A stretch of 64,000 nt of DNA from Hoylesella loescheii DSM 19665 = JCM 12249 = ATCC 15930 (GTDB lineage Bacteria > Bacteroidota > Bacteroidia > Bacteroidales > Bacteroidaceae). The notes under the pieces were generated by a model that ran no database searches, was not told where the DNA came from, and saw only the letters and a program-made list of their open reading frames with translations. The position numbers were made by a program, and so were the translations under genes. Each line of letters starts with the position of its first letter. Within the stretch, counting starts at the first letter, position 1. Positions 46,168 to 54,456 of the stretch are shown here, piece by piece. The DNA lies in contig NZ_KB899213.1 of assembly GCF_000378085.1 (NCBI RefSeq), positions 124,001-188,000 of the forward strand. The letters run 5' to 3'.

Positions 46168-48582
46168 ATGACCACTCAATTGCTTCTTCGGCTGTACGAT
46201 TGGTTCGCGCGGCATCGCCTCTTGCGTTTTGCGCTTCCCTTTGCTATGGTTTTGGCCGCGTTGGCAAGCGCATCGCAGTTGCATTTCAAAGAAGACATCA
46301 CCGACTTTTTACCCAACGACCATAATTATCGCCGTTCGATGGAGATTTATAGGCAAACAAACGCTGCCGACCGCATCTTCATCGTGGCCTCGCCCACCGA
46401 TACCACGCAGCTAAACACAGCTCTTTTGGTGCGCGCCATGCAGCTGTTGGAACGCGAGGGCAAAGCGCGCGGATGGCAACTAATGGCTCAGATCGACTTC
46501 GAAAGCGTGATGCGCATTCCCGATTTCGCCTACCAAAACGCCCCCTTGTTGTTGGGCGATGCCGATTTTGCCCGCATACGCCGTATAACAAGCACCGACA
46601 GCATGACAGCTGTGCTGCAACGGAATCGTGAAATGTTGCTATTCCCCACGGGTGGGATGGTTACGCAAAACATCGAACGCGACCCCTTGGGTCTTTTTGC
46701 GCCCTTGCTTAGTAGACTTCAAGCCAGTGGCAACGCCCTGCGTTACGAACTGCACGATGGCTATATCTTTACGCCCGACGACCGCCACGCTGTGGCCATG
46801 CTCACTTCGCCATACGGAGCGAGCGAAACCAACGGCAATGCGCTGCTTGTTAAGCAGATTGACAGCGTGGCGCGAAGCATCGAGGCGCGCGTGCCTGGTG
46901 TGCATTTCGCCGCTACGGGAGCACCCGTGATAGCCGTAGACAATGCCTCGCAGATAAAGACAGACAGCATTTGGGCCATCTCCATTGCCGCAACGCTCAT
47001 CGTTGGCTTGCTGGTTTGGGCCTTGCGGCGTGCTCGCCACCTGTTGCTCATCGTCGTTTCCTTGGGCTTTGGTTGGCTCATGGCTATGGGCGGTATGGCT
47101 TTGGTAAGCCACGAAGTGTCTATCATCGTACTGGGCATTGCTTCGGTAATCATCGGTATTGCCGTAAACTATCCCCTACATTTCGTCACCCATCTGGCCC
47201 ATTGCGCTTCGCCACGGCAGACGCTCGAAGAGATAGCCTCGCCCCTAGTGGTGGGCAACATCACCACCGTTGGTGCCTTTTCGGCCCTAATACCTCTCGA
47301 TGCCACCGCGTTGAGCCATTTGGGCATCTTCGCAGCCATGATGTTGGTTAGCACCATCTTGTTTGTAGTGGTGTTCTTGCCTCATTATGTGGGCAAAAAG
47401 GATACTTCGGGGAAGGCACAAACAGCATGCGAGCAGTGCGAAACGCCTGATAACACCCCCTTATCCGCCACCGTCAACGCTCCTGCAGCCACCCTCACGC
47501 CCCGTCAGCGCAGGCAATCGGCCATCGTTGGCATGGCTTTGGTGGCGGTAACCCTTGTTTTGGGCTATTTCAGTCTTGGTACACAGTTTGATACCGACTT
47601 GCGAAATATCAACTATCTTACGCCCCAACAGCAAGCGCTTTTGACTCAATTGGCGCAGATGCGTGGCGAAGAACGGGGCACAACGCAGGTATATTTCGTG
47701 GCCGAAGGGCGTAATGCAGAGCAGGCTTTGCAAGCTGCCGAACAACCGCAATACCCCCTTTTGGTGGCTAGTAAGGCCGAACAGGGGCGACGTTTGGCCC
47801 AATGGCGCAGTATTTTGAACGAACGTGCGCCGCAATTAGATAGCTTACGAATATTGGCAGCAAAAGAGGGGTTCGCACCCGATGCCTTCGCGCCATTCCA
47901 GAAAATACTTTCTACACCGTTCGAACCACAATCGCCTGACCATTTCGCGCTGCTTTTGCAGGCTTCTGTTGGAAACCGCATCATCGGCAACACGGTGGTA
48001 AACATCGTTAACGTGCCCTCGCAGAAGGCCGACAGTGTGGTATCGACCTTCGCGCCCACGGCCAATGCCCAGCGTTGGGCCTTCACCCTACCCAGTCTTA
48101 ACGCCACAATAGCCAACTCGCTATCACAGCATTTCAACTATATTGGTTGGGTTTGTGGTGCCATCGTTTTCGTTTTCCTTTGGCTTTCGTTCCGTAAGTT
48201 CAAGCTTGCGCTTATTGCTTTCATGCCCATGGTGGTGTCGTGGCTATGGATTTTGGGCACGATGCACCTCTTGGATATGCGCTTCAACTTGGTGAACATC
48301 ATCTTGGCCACCTTTATTTTTGGTCAAGGCGACGATTATAGTATCTTCGTTACCGAGGGCTTGATATACGAACGACGTCACGGTCGCCCCATGTTGGCCG
48401 CTTATCGCAAGGGCATCTTGCTCTCGGCAGCTATCATGTTTATCGGCATGGGTTCGTTGGTGGTGGCCCGTCATCCCGCTTTACATTCGCTTGGAGCCAT
48501 CACCATCGTAGGCATGGGCGCAGTTGTGGCCCTTACCTATGTTGTTCCGCCCCTGTTGTTTAAATGGTGGGTGAAAGGGTGA
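46168..48582 (+). CDS. MMPL/RND superfamily exporter
   Basis: An 804-aa inner-membrane protein with two repeats, each of one helix, a large periplasmic domain and five helices. Signature segments are LHFKEDITDFLPNDHNYRRS in the first porter domain, DNASQIKTDSIWAISIAATLI before the helix bundle, and GQGDDYSIFVTEGLIYER in the second bundle, which carries the acidic residues expected for proton coupling. MMPL-type proteins export lipids or lipid-linked compounds. The start at 46168 is 2 nt after the acyltransferase stop; an earlier in-frame ATG would overlap that gene by over 100 bp. Its last codons merge into a purine-rich repeat tract. Confidence 0.88.
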   Translation: MTTQLLLRLYDWFARHRLLRFALPFAMVLAALASASQLHFKEDITDFLPNDHNYRRSMEIYRQTNAADRIFIVASPTDTTQLNTALLVRAMQLLEREGKARGWQLMAQIDFESVMRIPDFAYQNAPLLLGDADFARIRRITSTDSMTAVLQRNREMLLFPTGGMVTQNIERDPLGLFAPLLSRLQASGNALRYELHDGYIFTPDDRHAVAMLTSPYGASETNGNALLVKQIDSVARSIEARVPGVHFAATGAPVIAVDNASQIKTDSIWAISIAATLIVGLLVWALRRARHLLLIVVSLGFGWLMAMGGMALVSHEVSIIVLGIASVIIGIAVNYPLHFVTHLAHCASPRQTLEEIASPLVVGNITTVGAFSALIPLDATALSHLGIFAAMMLVSTILFVVVFLPHYVGKKDTSGKAQTACEQCETPDNTPLSATVNAPAATLTPRQRRQSAIVGMALVAVTLVLGYFSLGTQFDTDLRNINYLTPQQQALLTQLAQMRGEERGTTQVYFVAEGRNAEQALQAAEQPQYPLLVASKAEQGRRLAQWRSILNERAPQLDSLRILAAKEGFAPDAFAPFQKILSTPFEPQSPDHFALLLQASVGNRIIGNTVVNIVNVPSQKADSVVSTFAPTANAQRWAFTLPSLNATIANSLSQHFNYIGWVCGAIVFVFLWLSFRKFKLALIAFMPMVVSWLWILGTMHLLDMRFNLVNIILATFIFGQGDDYSIFVTEGLIYERRHGRPMLAAYRKGILLSAAIMFIGMGSLVVARHPALHSLGAITIVGMGAVVALTYVVPPLLFKWWVKG

Positions 48583-48757
48583 AAAAGTGAAAAGGTGAAG
48601 AGGTGAAAAGATAGGAAGGGTGAAAAGGTGAAGAGGTGAAAAGATAGGAAAAGTGAAAAGGTGAAAGGGTGAAAAAGTGAAAAGATAGGAAAGGTGAAAG
48701 AGTGAAAGGGTGAAAAGATGGGAAGAGTGAAAGGGTGAAAAGATGAAGGGGTGAACC
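48571..48757 (+). repeat. GTGAAAAG-type 8-9 bp repeat tract overlapping a stop codon
   Basis: About 185 bp of degenerate copies of GTGAAAAG/GTGAAAGG, with four or more copies of a longer phrase ending AAAAGATAGGAA. The first unit lies inside the exporter gene (TGGGTGAAAGGGTGA gives W-V-K-G-stop), so the gene's 3' end belongs to the tract. Confidence 0.8.
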
Positions 48758-48769
48758 AACAGGGCAACC

Positions 48770-49013
48770 GTTGCGCGGTAGTTGGTGAGATTGTCATTCG
48801 TTTTTTAGTTCATCTTGCTCAAAAAGCATGGTATCTTATCCCGAACGCTCATAAAATGTTACGCGCTTAATGGTAAAGCGAATTGAGCTTTACGAAAAGA
48901 CGACTTGTTATACATAAGTTGTAACCCGGTTCCAATTGGTCTGGAATGAGGTTCCACATCAACTGGAACAGGCTTCCAGATGATGTGGAACAGGAGTACC
49001 AAATAGTTGGAAC
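48770..49013 (-). repeat. D half-element and 22-bp palindromic array, copy 4
   Basis: A reverse D half (GTAGTTGGTGAGATTGTC to CTTATCCCGAACGCTC, about 48777-48846) is followed by an array (48934-49013) of units of 22, 22 and 23 bp and a partial one, with dyads such as TTCCACATCAACTGGAA. The gap continues to the lipoprotein stop at 49159 with nothing else seen. Confidence 0.65.
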
Positions 49014-49158
49014 AAAGCCAACGATGGTAAAGTTCTAAATAAGAGCTGTGTTAATGCAGTTCGTTAACATGCAATAAGCCCCATCCTCAGTCTCTTTTCA
49101 AAGGGCCGAGGGAGATAGTTTGCATGGCCATAGCCATGTATGATAGGGATTGTGAAGC

Positions 49159-49560
49159 CTAGTTGCGACGTTTGTATCTCGTCGTAACCTTGGTCTTCAG
49201 GTTGGTTAGGGTGAGCACGTTGTCCTTTATCTCGAACTTGTAATCGATTTCAATTACATCGTGCCCTTTGGGACAAGTGTTGCGCAGATGTATGCGATCT
49301 TCGGTGATGCTAAATGCACCCTTACGTATACGCTGATCTTTCCCGTCAATAGTTTCGTGTTTGTCCCATGTAAGGTCTTTGTACCAAGTTTCGTAGACTC
49401 TTGATTGTCCACAAGAACTGCAATTACTTATTGGTCTCCACGAGCCAAGTAGCTGCTGTAATATGGCGGGTTGGTCGTCATCAGAACTGCAAGCTGCGAA
49501 TGCCATGGCAACAACTGCGAACATGGCAAATAACGATAATTTTTTGATGGTGTGTAACAT
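49159..49560 (-). CDS. Small lipocalin-like lipoprotein
   Basis: A 133-aa lipoprotein (lipobox MAFAAC24, then SSDDD, a likely surface-export signal). The remaining ~100 residues read as a small beta-barrel: LLGSWRPISNCSSCGQSR, then strands KGAFSITEDRIHL, EIDYKFEIKDNVLTLTNLK and a basic end. This matches the lipocalin-like domain common in Bacteroidetes lipoproteins. Two Cys (NCSSC) could form a disulfide. The function is unknown. A possible -7 element lies 250 bp upstream; no operon partner is visible. Confidence 0.75.
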   Translation of the reverse strand: MLHTIKKLSLFAMFAVVAMAFAACSSDDDQPAILQQLLGSWRPISNCSSCGQSRVYETWYKDLTWDKHETIDGKDQRIRKGAFSITEDRIHLRNTCPKGHDVIEIDYKFEIKDNVLTLTNLKTKVTTRYKRRN

Positions 49561-49810
49561 GATGTTTGGTTTTTAAAATTATGGTATAAATATAAGCGTT
49601 TAGATTGTTGTTTCCCACGTTGGTTCAGTGGCTTAGGTAGGCTTCACTGCGCATGTGATGGCCAATCTGTAAGTAGGGTAGTAATGATGTTGAGGCAGCT
49701 AATGGCGTTTTTACGATGGGTGGTTTTCAATGCGCCCAAGTCATAGGCTGTCTTTTAACCAATTGTACTTTTCATGATGGCATAGTTTAACAACTTTACC
49801 TTTTCATTTC

Positions 49811-49819
49811 GCAAAGATA
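49811..49819 (-). promoter_or_regulatory. Possible promoter of the lipocalin-like gene
   Basis: Minus-strand TATCTTTGC with a CAA (TTG on the minus strand) at 16-bp spacing. It would give a leader of about 245 nt. Confidence 0.45.
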
Positions 49820-49872
49820 CAACTATTTTGATTAACAAAAAAGAAAAAGAGAATATTTTTAGGAGTTAAGGA

Positions 49873-50064
49873 GTTATGGAGTTAAGGATTTAAGCCGTAT
49901 GCTCAGTTGTATAGTGGGAAGATTTCTTGTCACCCCGTCATTTTTTTAACTTGTTTACGGGTTATGGAGTTAAGGATTTAAGCCGTATGCTCAGTTGTAT
50001 AATGGGAAGATTTCTTGTCACCCCGTCATTTTTTTAACTTGTTTACGGGTTATGGAGTTAAGGA
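49873..50064. repeat. 88-bp tandem duplication (two units and a partial third)
   Basis: Units start at 49873, 49961 and 50049 (GTTATGGAGTTAAGG). The two complete units differ at one position (TATAGTGGG against TATAATGGG), so the duplication is recent. The sequence is unrelated to the box-delimited 88-bp modules. TTAACTCC-type words flank it (49861-49885 and 50160-50195), and a palindrome TTGTAGCTACAA lies at 50140-50151. Confidence 0.85.
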
Positions 50065-50200
50065 ATTAGCCCGTACCCGAAGGAGATGTGGTGGGTGTGC
50101 TGTCAGTTAAAGAACTATGGAGTTAAGGGAATAATAAGCTTGTAGCTACAAAGCTATTGGCTTAACTCCTTAACTCCATAACTCCTTAACTCCTCGTTTC

Positions 50201-51082
50201 TTACTTAATTCTGTCGATAAAGTTTTTGGGAAGCGTGGGCATTGCGCCGTTTTGGGTGCAAACGAAGGCGCTGGTTTCAACGGCTAGGCGATGCGCTTCG
50301 CTAACAGGAACGCCACTAAGATAGGCTGCACAGAAGCTGCCAGTGAACGAATCGCCTGCGCCAACGGTGTCGGCAACCTCCACTTTTGGTGTTTCCAAGA
50401 ACGACATAGCACCAGGTGTGAACACGTAACTGCCGTTTACGCCACAGGTTAGCACAAGGGCATCGAGATTGTATTTGCCCAAGATGAGCCAGCATTTGTT
50501 GGTCATGTCGAGCCCAGGATAACCAAACAGGCGGCCAATGGTAACCAGTTCTTCGTCGTTTATCTTCAAGATGTCGCATCGTTTGAACGATTCGAGCAGC
50601 AGTTCTTCGTTATAGAAGTTTTGACGAAGGTTGATATCGAAGATTTTAAGACAGTCTTTTGGGGTGGCATCGAGGAAGCGGTGAATGGTGTTTCGGCTCA
50701 CTTCGTTGCGTTGGGCCAATGATCCCCAGCACACGGCACGGCAGTTTCGGGCCACTTCTTCAAGTTCGGGGGTGAAGGGGATGTTGTCCCAAGCCACACC
50801 TTCCTTAATGTCGTAGGTGGGCACACCTTGTGCATCGAGCGACACCTGCACCGTTCCTGTGGGGAAAGGTACGCGTGGCATCAGCACGTTTAGCTTTTTC
50901 TCGGCGAACTTCTGGGCTATTTCGTTGCCCAAGTTATCATCGCCCAAAGCGCTAACGGCCATTGTATCCATTCCAAACTGTGCGGCATGGTAGGCAAAAT
51001 TTGCAGGTGCACCGCCTATTTTCTTTCCTTCGGGCAGCATATCCCATAGTGCCTCGCCCAATCCAACGATAAGTCGTTTCAT
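50201..51082 (-). CDS. Fructokinase (PfkB family sugar kinase)
   Basis: A 293-aa cytoplasmic kinase. The N-terminal GEALWDMLP and GGAPANFAYH (about 23-32) form the sugar-binding part, and the ATP/anion-hole motif is DTVGAGDSFTGSF with catalytic D244. Length and motifs fit bacterial fructokinases of the ribokinase superfamily, which phosphorylate fructose to fructose-6-phosphate. It is the distal gene of the leftward fructan locus, 29 nt after the permease gene, matching its expected role as the last step after fructose uptake. Confidence 0.92.
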   Translation of the reverse strand: MKRLIVGLGEALWDMLPEGKKIGGAPANFAYHAAQFGMDTMAVSALGDDNLGNEIAQKFAEKKLNVLMPRVPFPTGTVQVSLDAQGVPTYDIKEGVAWDNIPFTPELEEVARNCRAVCWGSLAQRNEVSRNTIHRFLDATPKDCLKIFDINLRQNFYNEELLLESFKRCDILKINDEELVTIGRLFGYPGLDMTNKCWLILGKYNLDALVLTCGVNGSYVFTPGAMSFLETPKVEVADTVGAGDSFTGSFCAAYLSGVPVSEAHRLAVETSAFVCTQNGAMPTLPKNFIDRIK

Positions 51083-51111
51083 ATCTTCTTGTTGTTTTTA
51101 GTTAAGTATGC

Positions 51112-52272
51112 TTACTTTGCGCCAATCTTTTGCCCGTAAGTAAATAGGTAGATTACGCCAATCGCCATCACGACAGCGGCTCCCCATTGACCAACGGCGT
51201 CGCTGGCAGGTCCCATAAGTAGGGGGAAGATGGTACCACCGAACAGTCCCATGATCATCAGGCCCGACACTTCGTTCTTCTTGTCGGGCATGGATAGCAC
51301 GGCTTGAGAGAACACGAGCGAGAAGATGTTAGAGTTGCCGAAGCCTACAAGCGCAATGGCGGTGTAGAGAACGGCCTTGCTTTCGCCCACGGCTAAGCCC
51401 AACATGGAAAGGGCCATCATGCAAACCGACACGTAGAAGAAGGCGCGGTTGTTGAATTTGGCCAGTATGAACGAGCCACTAAGACAACCAAGGGTACGGA
51501 AAATGAAGTAAAGGCTGGTGGCGAAGCCTGCTTCGTCGAGCCCCATGTGCAAGCGTTCTTGCAGAATTTTTGGTGCATGGGTGTTTGTTCCCACGTCTAT
51601 TCCCACGTGACACATGATGCCGATGAACGACAACAGTACGATGGGCGTGCCCAAGAGCTTGATGGTTTCCATGAAGCTAGAGGGCTTATCCTTTATGGGT
51701 TCTTCTTCGATGGGCGTGGCCGACAGCATCAGGGTGGCCAAAATACCAATAACCATGTAGATGGGGAAGAGTACGCGCCAGCCCAAACCAAAGTGGGGGA
51801 TGCTGGCTGCTGCGCCCCAAGCGGCGATAATGGGTGCCATGAACGAGGCGATGGCCTTTACAAACTGGCCGAAAGTGAGGGTGGCGGCAAAGCGATCGCC
51901 ACTAATGATGTTCGAGATAAGGGGGTTGAGCGACGTTTGCATAAAGGCATTGCCGATGCCTAGCAGCGAAAACGAGATTAACATCAGTTCGTAGCTGTTG
52001 CCAAAGAGGGGCAAAAGCAAACTCGCCACGGTGATAACGAGCGACACGAGCACCGTTTTCTTACGTCCAATCTTGTTCATGAGCATGCCCGTTGGCACGG
52101 CAAAGATGAGGAACCAAAAGAAAACGAGCGACGGGAAGACGTTTGCGGCCGAGTCGGAGAGGTTGAGGTCGGCCTTGACATAGTTTGAGGCGATGCCTAC
52201 AAGGTCAACAAATCCCATGGCGAAGAAACAAAACATCACGGGAATGAGTGTGAGTTGGGTTGATTTACGCAT
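51112..52272 (-). CDS. MFS sugar permease (fructose, FucP-like)
   Basis: A 386-aa transporter with 12 hydrophobic helices of the major facilitator superfamily. The loop 2-3 motif is GMLMNKIGRKKTVLVSL (about 62-78), and the N-terminal MFCFFAMGFVDLVGIASNYVK resembles the fucose/glucose-galactose:H+ symporter group. Its position between GH32 enzymes and a fructokinase points to fructose as substrate. It carries the released monosaccharide across the inner membrane. Confidence 0.87.
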   Translation of the reverse strand: MRKSTQLTLIPVMFCFFAMGFVDLVGIASNYVKADLNLSDSAANVFPSLVFFWFLIFAVPTGMLMNKIGRKKTVLVSLVITVASLLLPLFGNSYELMLISFSLLGIGNAFMQTSLNPLISNIISGDRFAATLTFGQFVKAIASFMAPIIAAWGAAASIPHFGLGWRVLFPIYMVIGILATLMLSATPIEEEPIKDKPSSFMETIKLLGTPIVLLSFIGIMCHVGIDVGTNTHAPKILQERLHMGLDEAGFATSLYFIFRTLGCLSGSFILAKFNNRAFFYVSVCMMALSMLGLAVGESKAVLYTAIALVGFGNSNIFSLVFSQAVLSMPDKKNEVSGLMIMGLFGGTIFPLLMGPASDAVGQWGAAVVMAIGVIYLFTYGQKIGAK

Positions 52273-52292
52273 AATTGTTTGTATTTAAAGCC

Positions 52293-52436
52293 TCACTCCC
52301 AATCCCTCTCTAAGGGGGAGAGGGGGAGTGATATGCTTTGTGGGTTTAAAGTGAAAGAATGAAAGGGTGAGAAGATATTAATGTCATTAAGACATTTGGC
52401 TTAACTCCTTAACTTCATAACTCCTTAACTCCTTAG
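52293..52436 (-). promoter_or_regulatory. Intercistronic hairpin and TTAACTCC tract between GH32 and permease
   Basis: TCACTCCC-AAT-CCTCTC (52293-52310) pairs with GAGAGG-GGGAGTGA (52318-52331), a REP-like GC-rich hairpin 20 bp before the permease start on the transcript. A TTAACTCC tract (52399-52436) lies nearer the GH32 stop. The hairpin may adjust permease expression or RNA stability. Confidence 0.55.
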
Positions 52437-52440
52437 AAAC

Positions 52441-54240
52441 TTATTTCATTTCAAACGCCGACACGTTGGCCTTGTTTCCACCCGAGTTTTCGAGCAACAA
52501 GGTGTTGTAGGGCGTTGTAGGGAACACCAGATTGGTGAGCGAAGCCTTGCCTTGCGCGTCTATAACCTCAACGCTACTTTTATCAACGAAGATGCGGAGC
52601 GTGGTTATAAGACCGCGTGTTGGGGCAACGGTAACAGCCTTGAAGCCGTCGCTGAAATCGGATTTGCCACTTTGGGTGCGGTCTACCGATAGCGTTTGTG
52701 CGGCCACATCATAGCTAACAACAACCTTTTCGCCTGCTGCATTTTGCAAGGTAAGGCTCGTTTTGCCCTTGGTTTGGGGCTTGATAACCATCACCAATTC
52801 GTAAGCGCCTTGCGCAGGGTTGAAGGTTCGGCGTGCCGAAGTGCTGTTTTTAAATAGCGGTTTGCCACGAGCGGCCAATAGTTCTTTGGATGGCGTGCGC
52901 CCAACGAATGTCTGACCGTCGTGTTCAAACAGGTCGAGGTCGCATGCAATGGTGTTTGCCGAGCGGAATTGCTGTGTGGGAACTTGGTTGCCATACTGCC
53001 AGTTGCTCATCCAAGTCATCAGTATGCGGCGACCTTGCGGTGCGTTATCAAAGGTGATGGCAGCGTAATGGTCTTTGCCGTAGTCCATCCACTTGGTTGT
53101 TTCGGGCTTGTCCTCGCAGGTAAACTGATGGCCGTCGAACTCGCCGATGAAGTATTGCGTGGCGTTTCCACCAAAGGGTCCGCCTGGATTAATGTTGCAA
53201 ATAAGCATCCACTTCTGCTTGTCGATGCCGCGAACGGGCAGTTGCATGAGGTCGGGACATTCCCAAACGCCATCGTGGTTGCCGTATCCTTCGCCAAAAC
53301 GGTTCTCGAACGTCCACTCTTTGAGGTTCTTCGAGGAGTAGAATTGCATTTCTTGTCCGGCGGCAAGCACCATTATCCAGCGTTCGGTGGGTTGATGCCA
53401 AAACACGTGCGGGTCGCGAAAATCGGGTATCGGAGCCGTTATTACGGGGTTACGATCATATTTCGTGAAGGTCTGTCCGTTGTCAGTGCTGTACGCCATG
53501 CTTTGCGTTTGGTTCTCGCCAGCCGAGGTATAGAAGGCCACCACCGCACCAGCGCCAAAGCCAGCCGTGTTGTTATGGTCTACAACACAGCAGCCGCTGA
53601 ATATCGTTCCCAGAGCGTCGGGAGCTATGGCAGTGCCTCGATCTTCCCAATGCACAAGGTCTTTACTAACGCTGTGACCCCATGTCATGTTCTCCCATTG
53701 CGAACCGTATGGGTTCCATTGATAGTAAAGGTGGTACAATCCGTCTTTGTAGAAGAGACCGTTGGGGTCGTTCATCCATCCATAAGGTGGCGTGTGATGG
53801 TACAACGGACGCCACTTTTCGCGGTTGGCCGTGTCGAAGTTGTCGGTCATTGTCATGTTTTTCCAGCACACATAGTCGTTTAGGTTGCCGTTCTTACGAA
53901 CGTCGCCCTGCGCGTGCACATCGAGAACAAAGGGCTTCCCCTTAACGGCATCGAGTGCAAGTGGCACGAAATAGTCTACGTGGTCGGCTGCCAAGCGCAC
54001 GTTAAGCGTTTGGATGGCGTTGTTGTCTACGATAAGTCGCAGGTTGCAAAGTTCTGCTTTCTCTTCAACGGGCAACAGCAAGTAGCGCGTTGTGGGTGTA
54101 TCGAAAGCCAGCATACAATGGTTTTTGCTGAGCATATTCATCTTTTGGGGGTTGTCGGCATAGGCAATGGCATGCGCCACAAATAGCAACAAGAGGGTTG
54201 TTGCAAGCCGAAATATGGGTCTGGTTAGTCTCTGTGCCAT
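52441..54240 (-). CDS. GH32 fructan exo-hydrolase (beta-fructosidase)
   Basis: A 599-aa secreted enzyme. The signal peptide covers about residues 1-28 (LLLLFVAHAIAYA). An N-terminal beta domain (30-140) is followed by the five-bladed GH32 propeller with all three acidic residues: nucleophile D158 in W-M-N-D-P-N-G, D276 in FRDP and acid/base E327 in WECPD. The C-terminal GH32 beta-sandwich ends SGGNKANVSAFEMK. It should release fructose from levan or inulin oligosaccharides in the periplasm. It has its own promoter at 54308-54338 in addition to any operon transcript, and the permease and fructokinase follow. Confidence 0.94.
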   Translation of the reverse strand: MAQRLTRPIFRLATTLLLLFVAHAIAYADNPQKMNMLSKNHCMLAFDTPTTRYLLLPVEEKAELCNLRLIVDNNAIQTLNVRLAADHVDYFVPLALDAVKGKPFVLDVHAQGDVRKNGNLNDYVCWKNMTMTDNFDTANREKWRPLYHHTPPYGWMNDPNGLFYKDGLYHLYYQWNPYGSQWENMTWGHSVSKDLVHWEDRGTAIAPDALGTIFSGCCVVDHNNTAGFGAGAVVAFYTSAGENQTQSMAYSTDNGQTFTKYDRNPVITAPIPDFRDPHVFWHQPTERWIMVLAAGQEMQFYSSKNLKEWTFENRFGEGYGNHDGVWECPDLMQLPVRGIDKQKWMLICNINPGGPFGGNATQYFIGEFDGHQFTCEDKPETTKWMDYGKDHYAAITFDNAPQGRRILMTWMSNWQYGNQVPTQQFRSANTIACDLDLFEHDGQTFVGRTPSKELLAARGKPLFKNSTSARRTFNPAQGAYELVMVIKPQTKGKTSLTLQNAAGEKVVVSYDVAAQTLSVDRTQSGKSDFSDGFKAVTVAPTRGLITTLRIFVDKSSVEVIDAQGKASLTNLVFPTTPYNTLLLENSGGNKANVSAFEMK

Positions 54241-54307
54241 AATCTTGAATGGTTGTTGCGGTTTAGGTGATGCGCGTTAGGTCCTGAATAACTGTAATTC
54301 TCTGTTC

Positions 54308-54338
54308 CAAAGATAAAACTAAGTGGGCTAAACGACAA
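54308..54338 (-). promoter_or_regulatory. Internal promoter of the fructan locus
   Basis: Minus-strand TTG (54338-54336), 20-bp spacer, TATCTTTG (54315-54308), about 68 bp upstream of the GH32 start codon. It would transcribe exo-GH32, permease and fructokinase separately from the SusC operon. Confidence 0.6.
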
Positions 54339-54456
54339 GCTTTCGCGCATCGGATGTTGGCTGGATTAATGTTTATTAACCGAGGCTGGCTTTGTGTGCG
54401 AACAACGGGTTGCCCGCGACACTTGGTCGAAGACAACCCGTTGACTCACCTGTGAG

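Noticed and set aside
48481..48797. Frames coding for Phe/Ser/Pro-rich peptides on the minus strand
   Set aside because: They are translations of the GTGAAAAG repeat tract, with no start context and no conservation signal.
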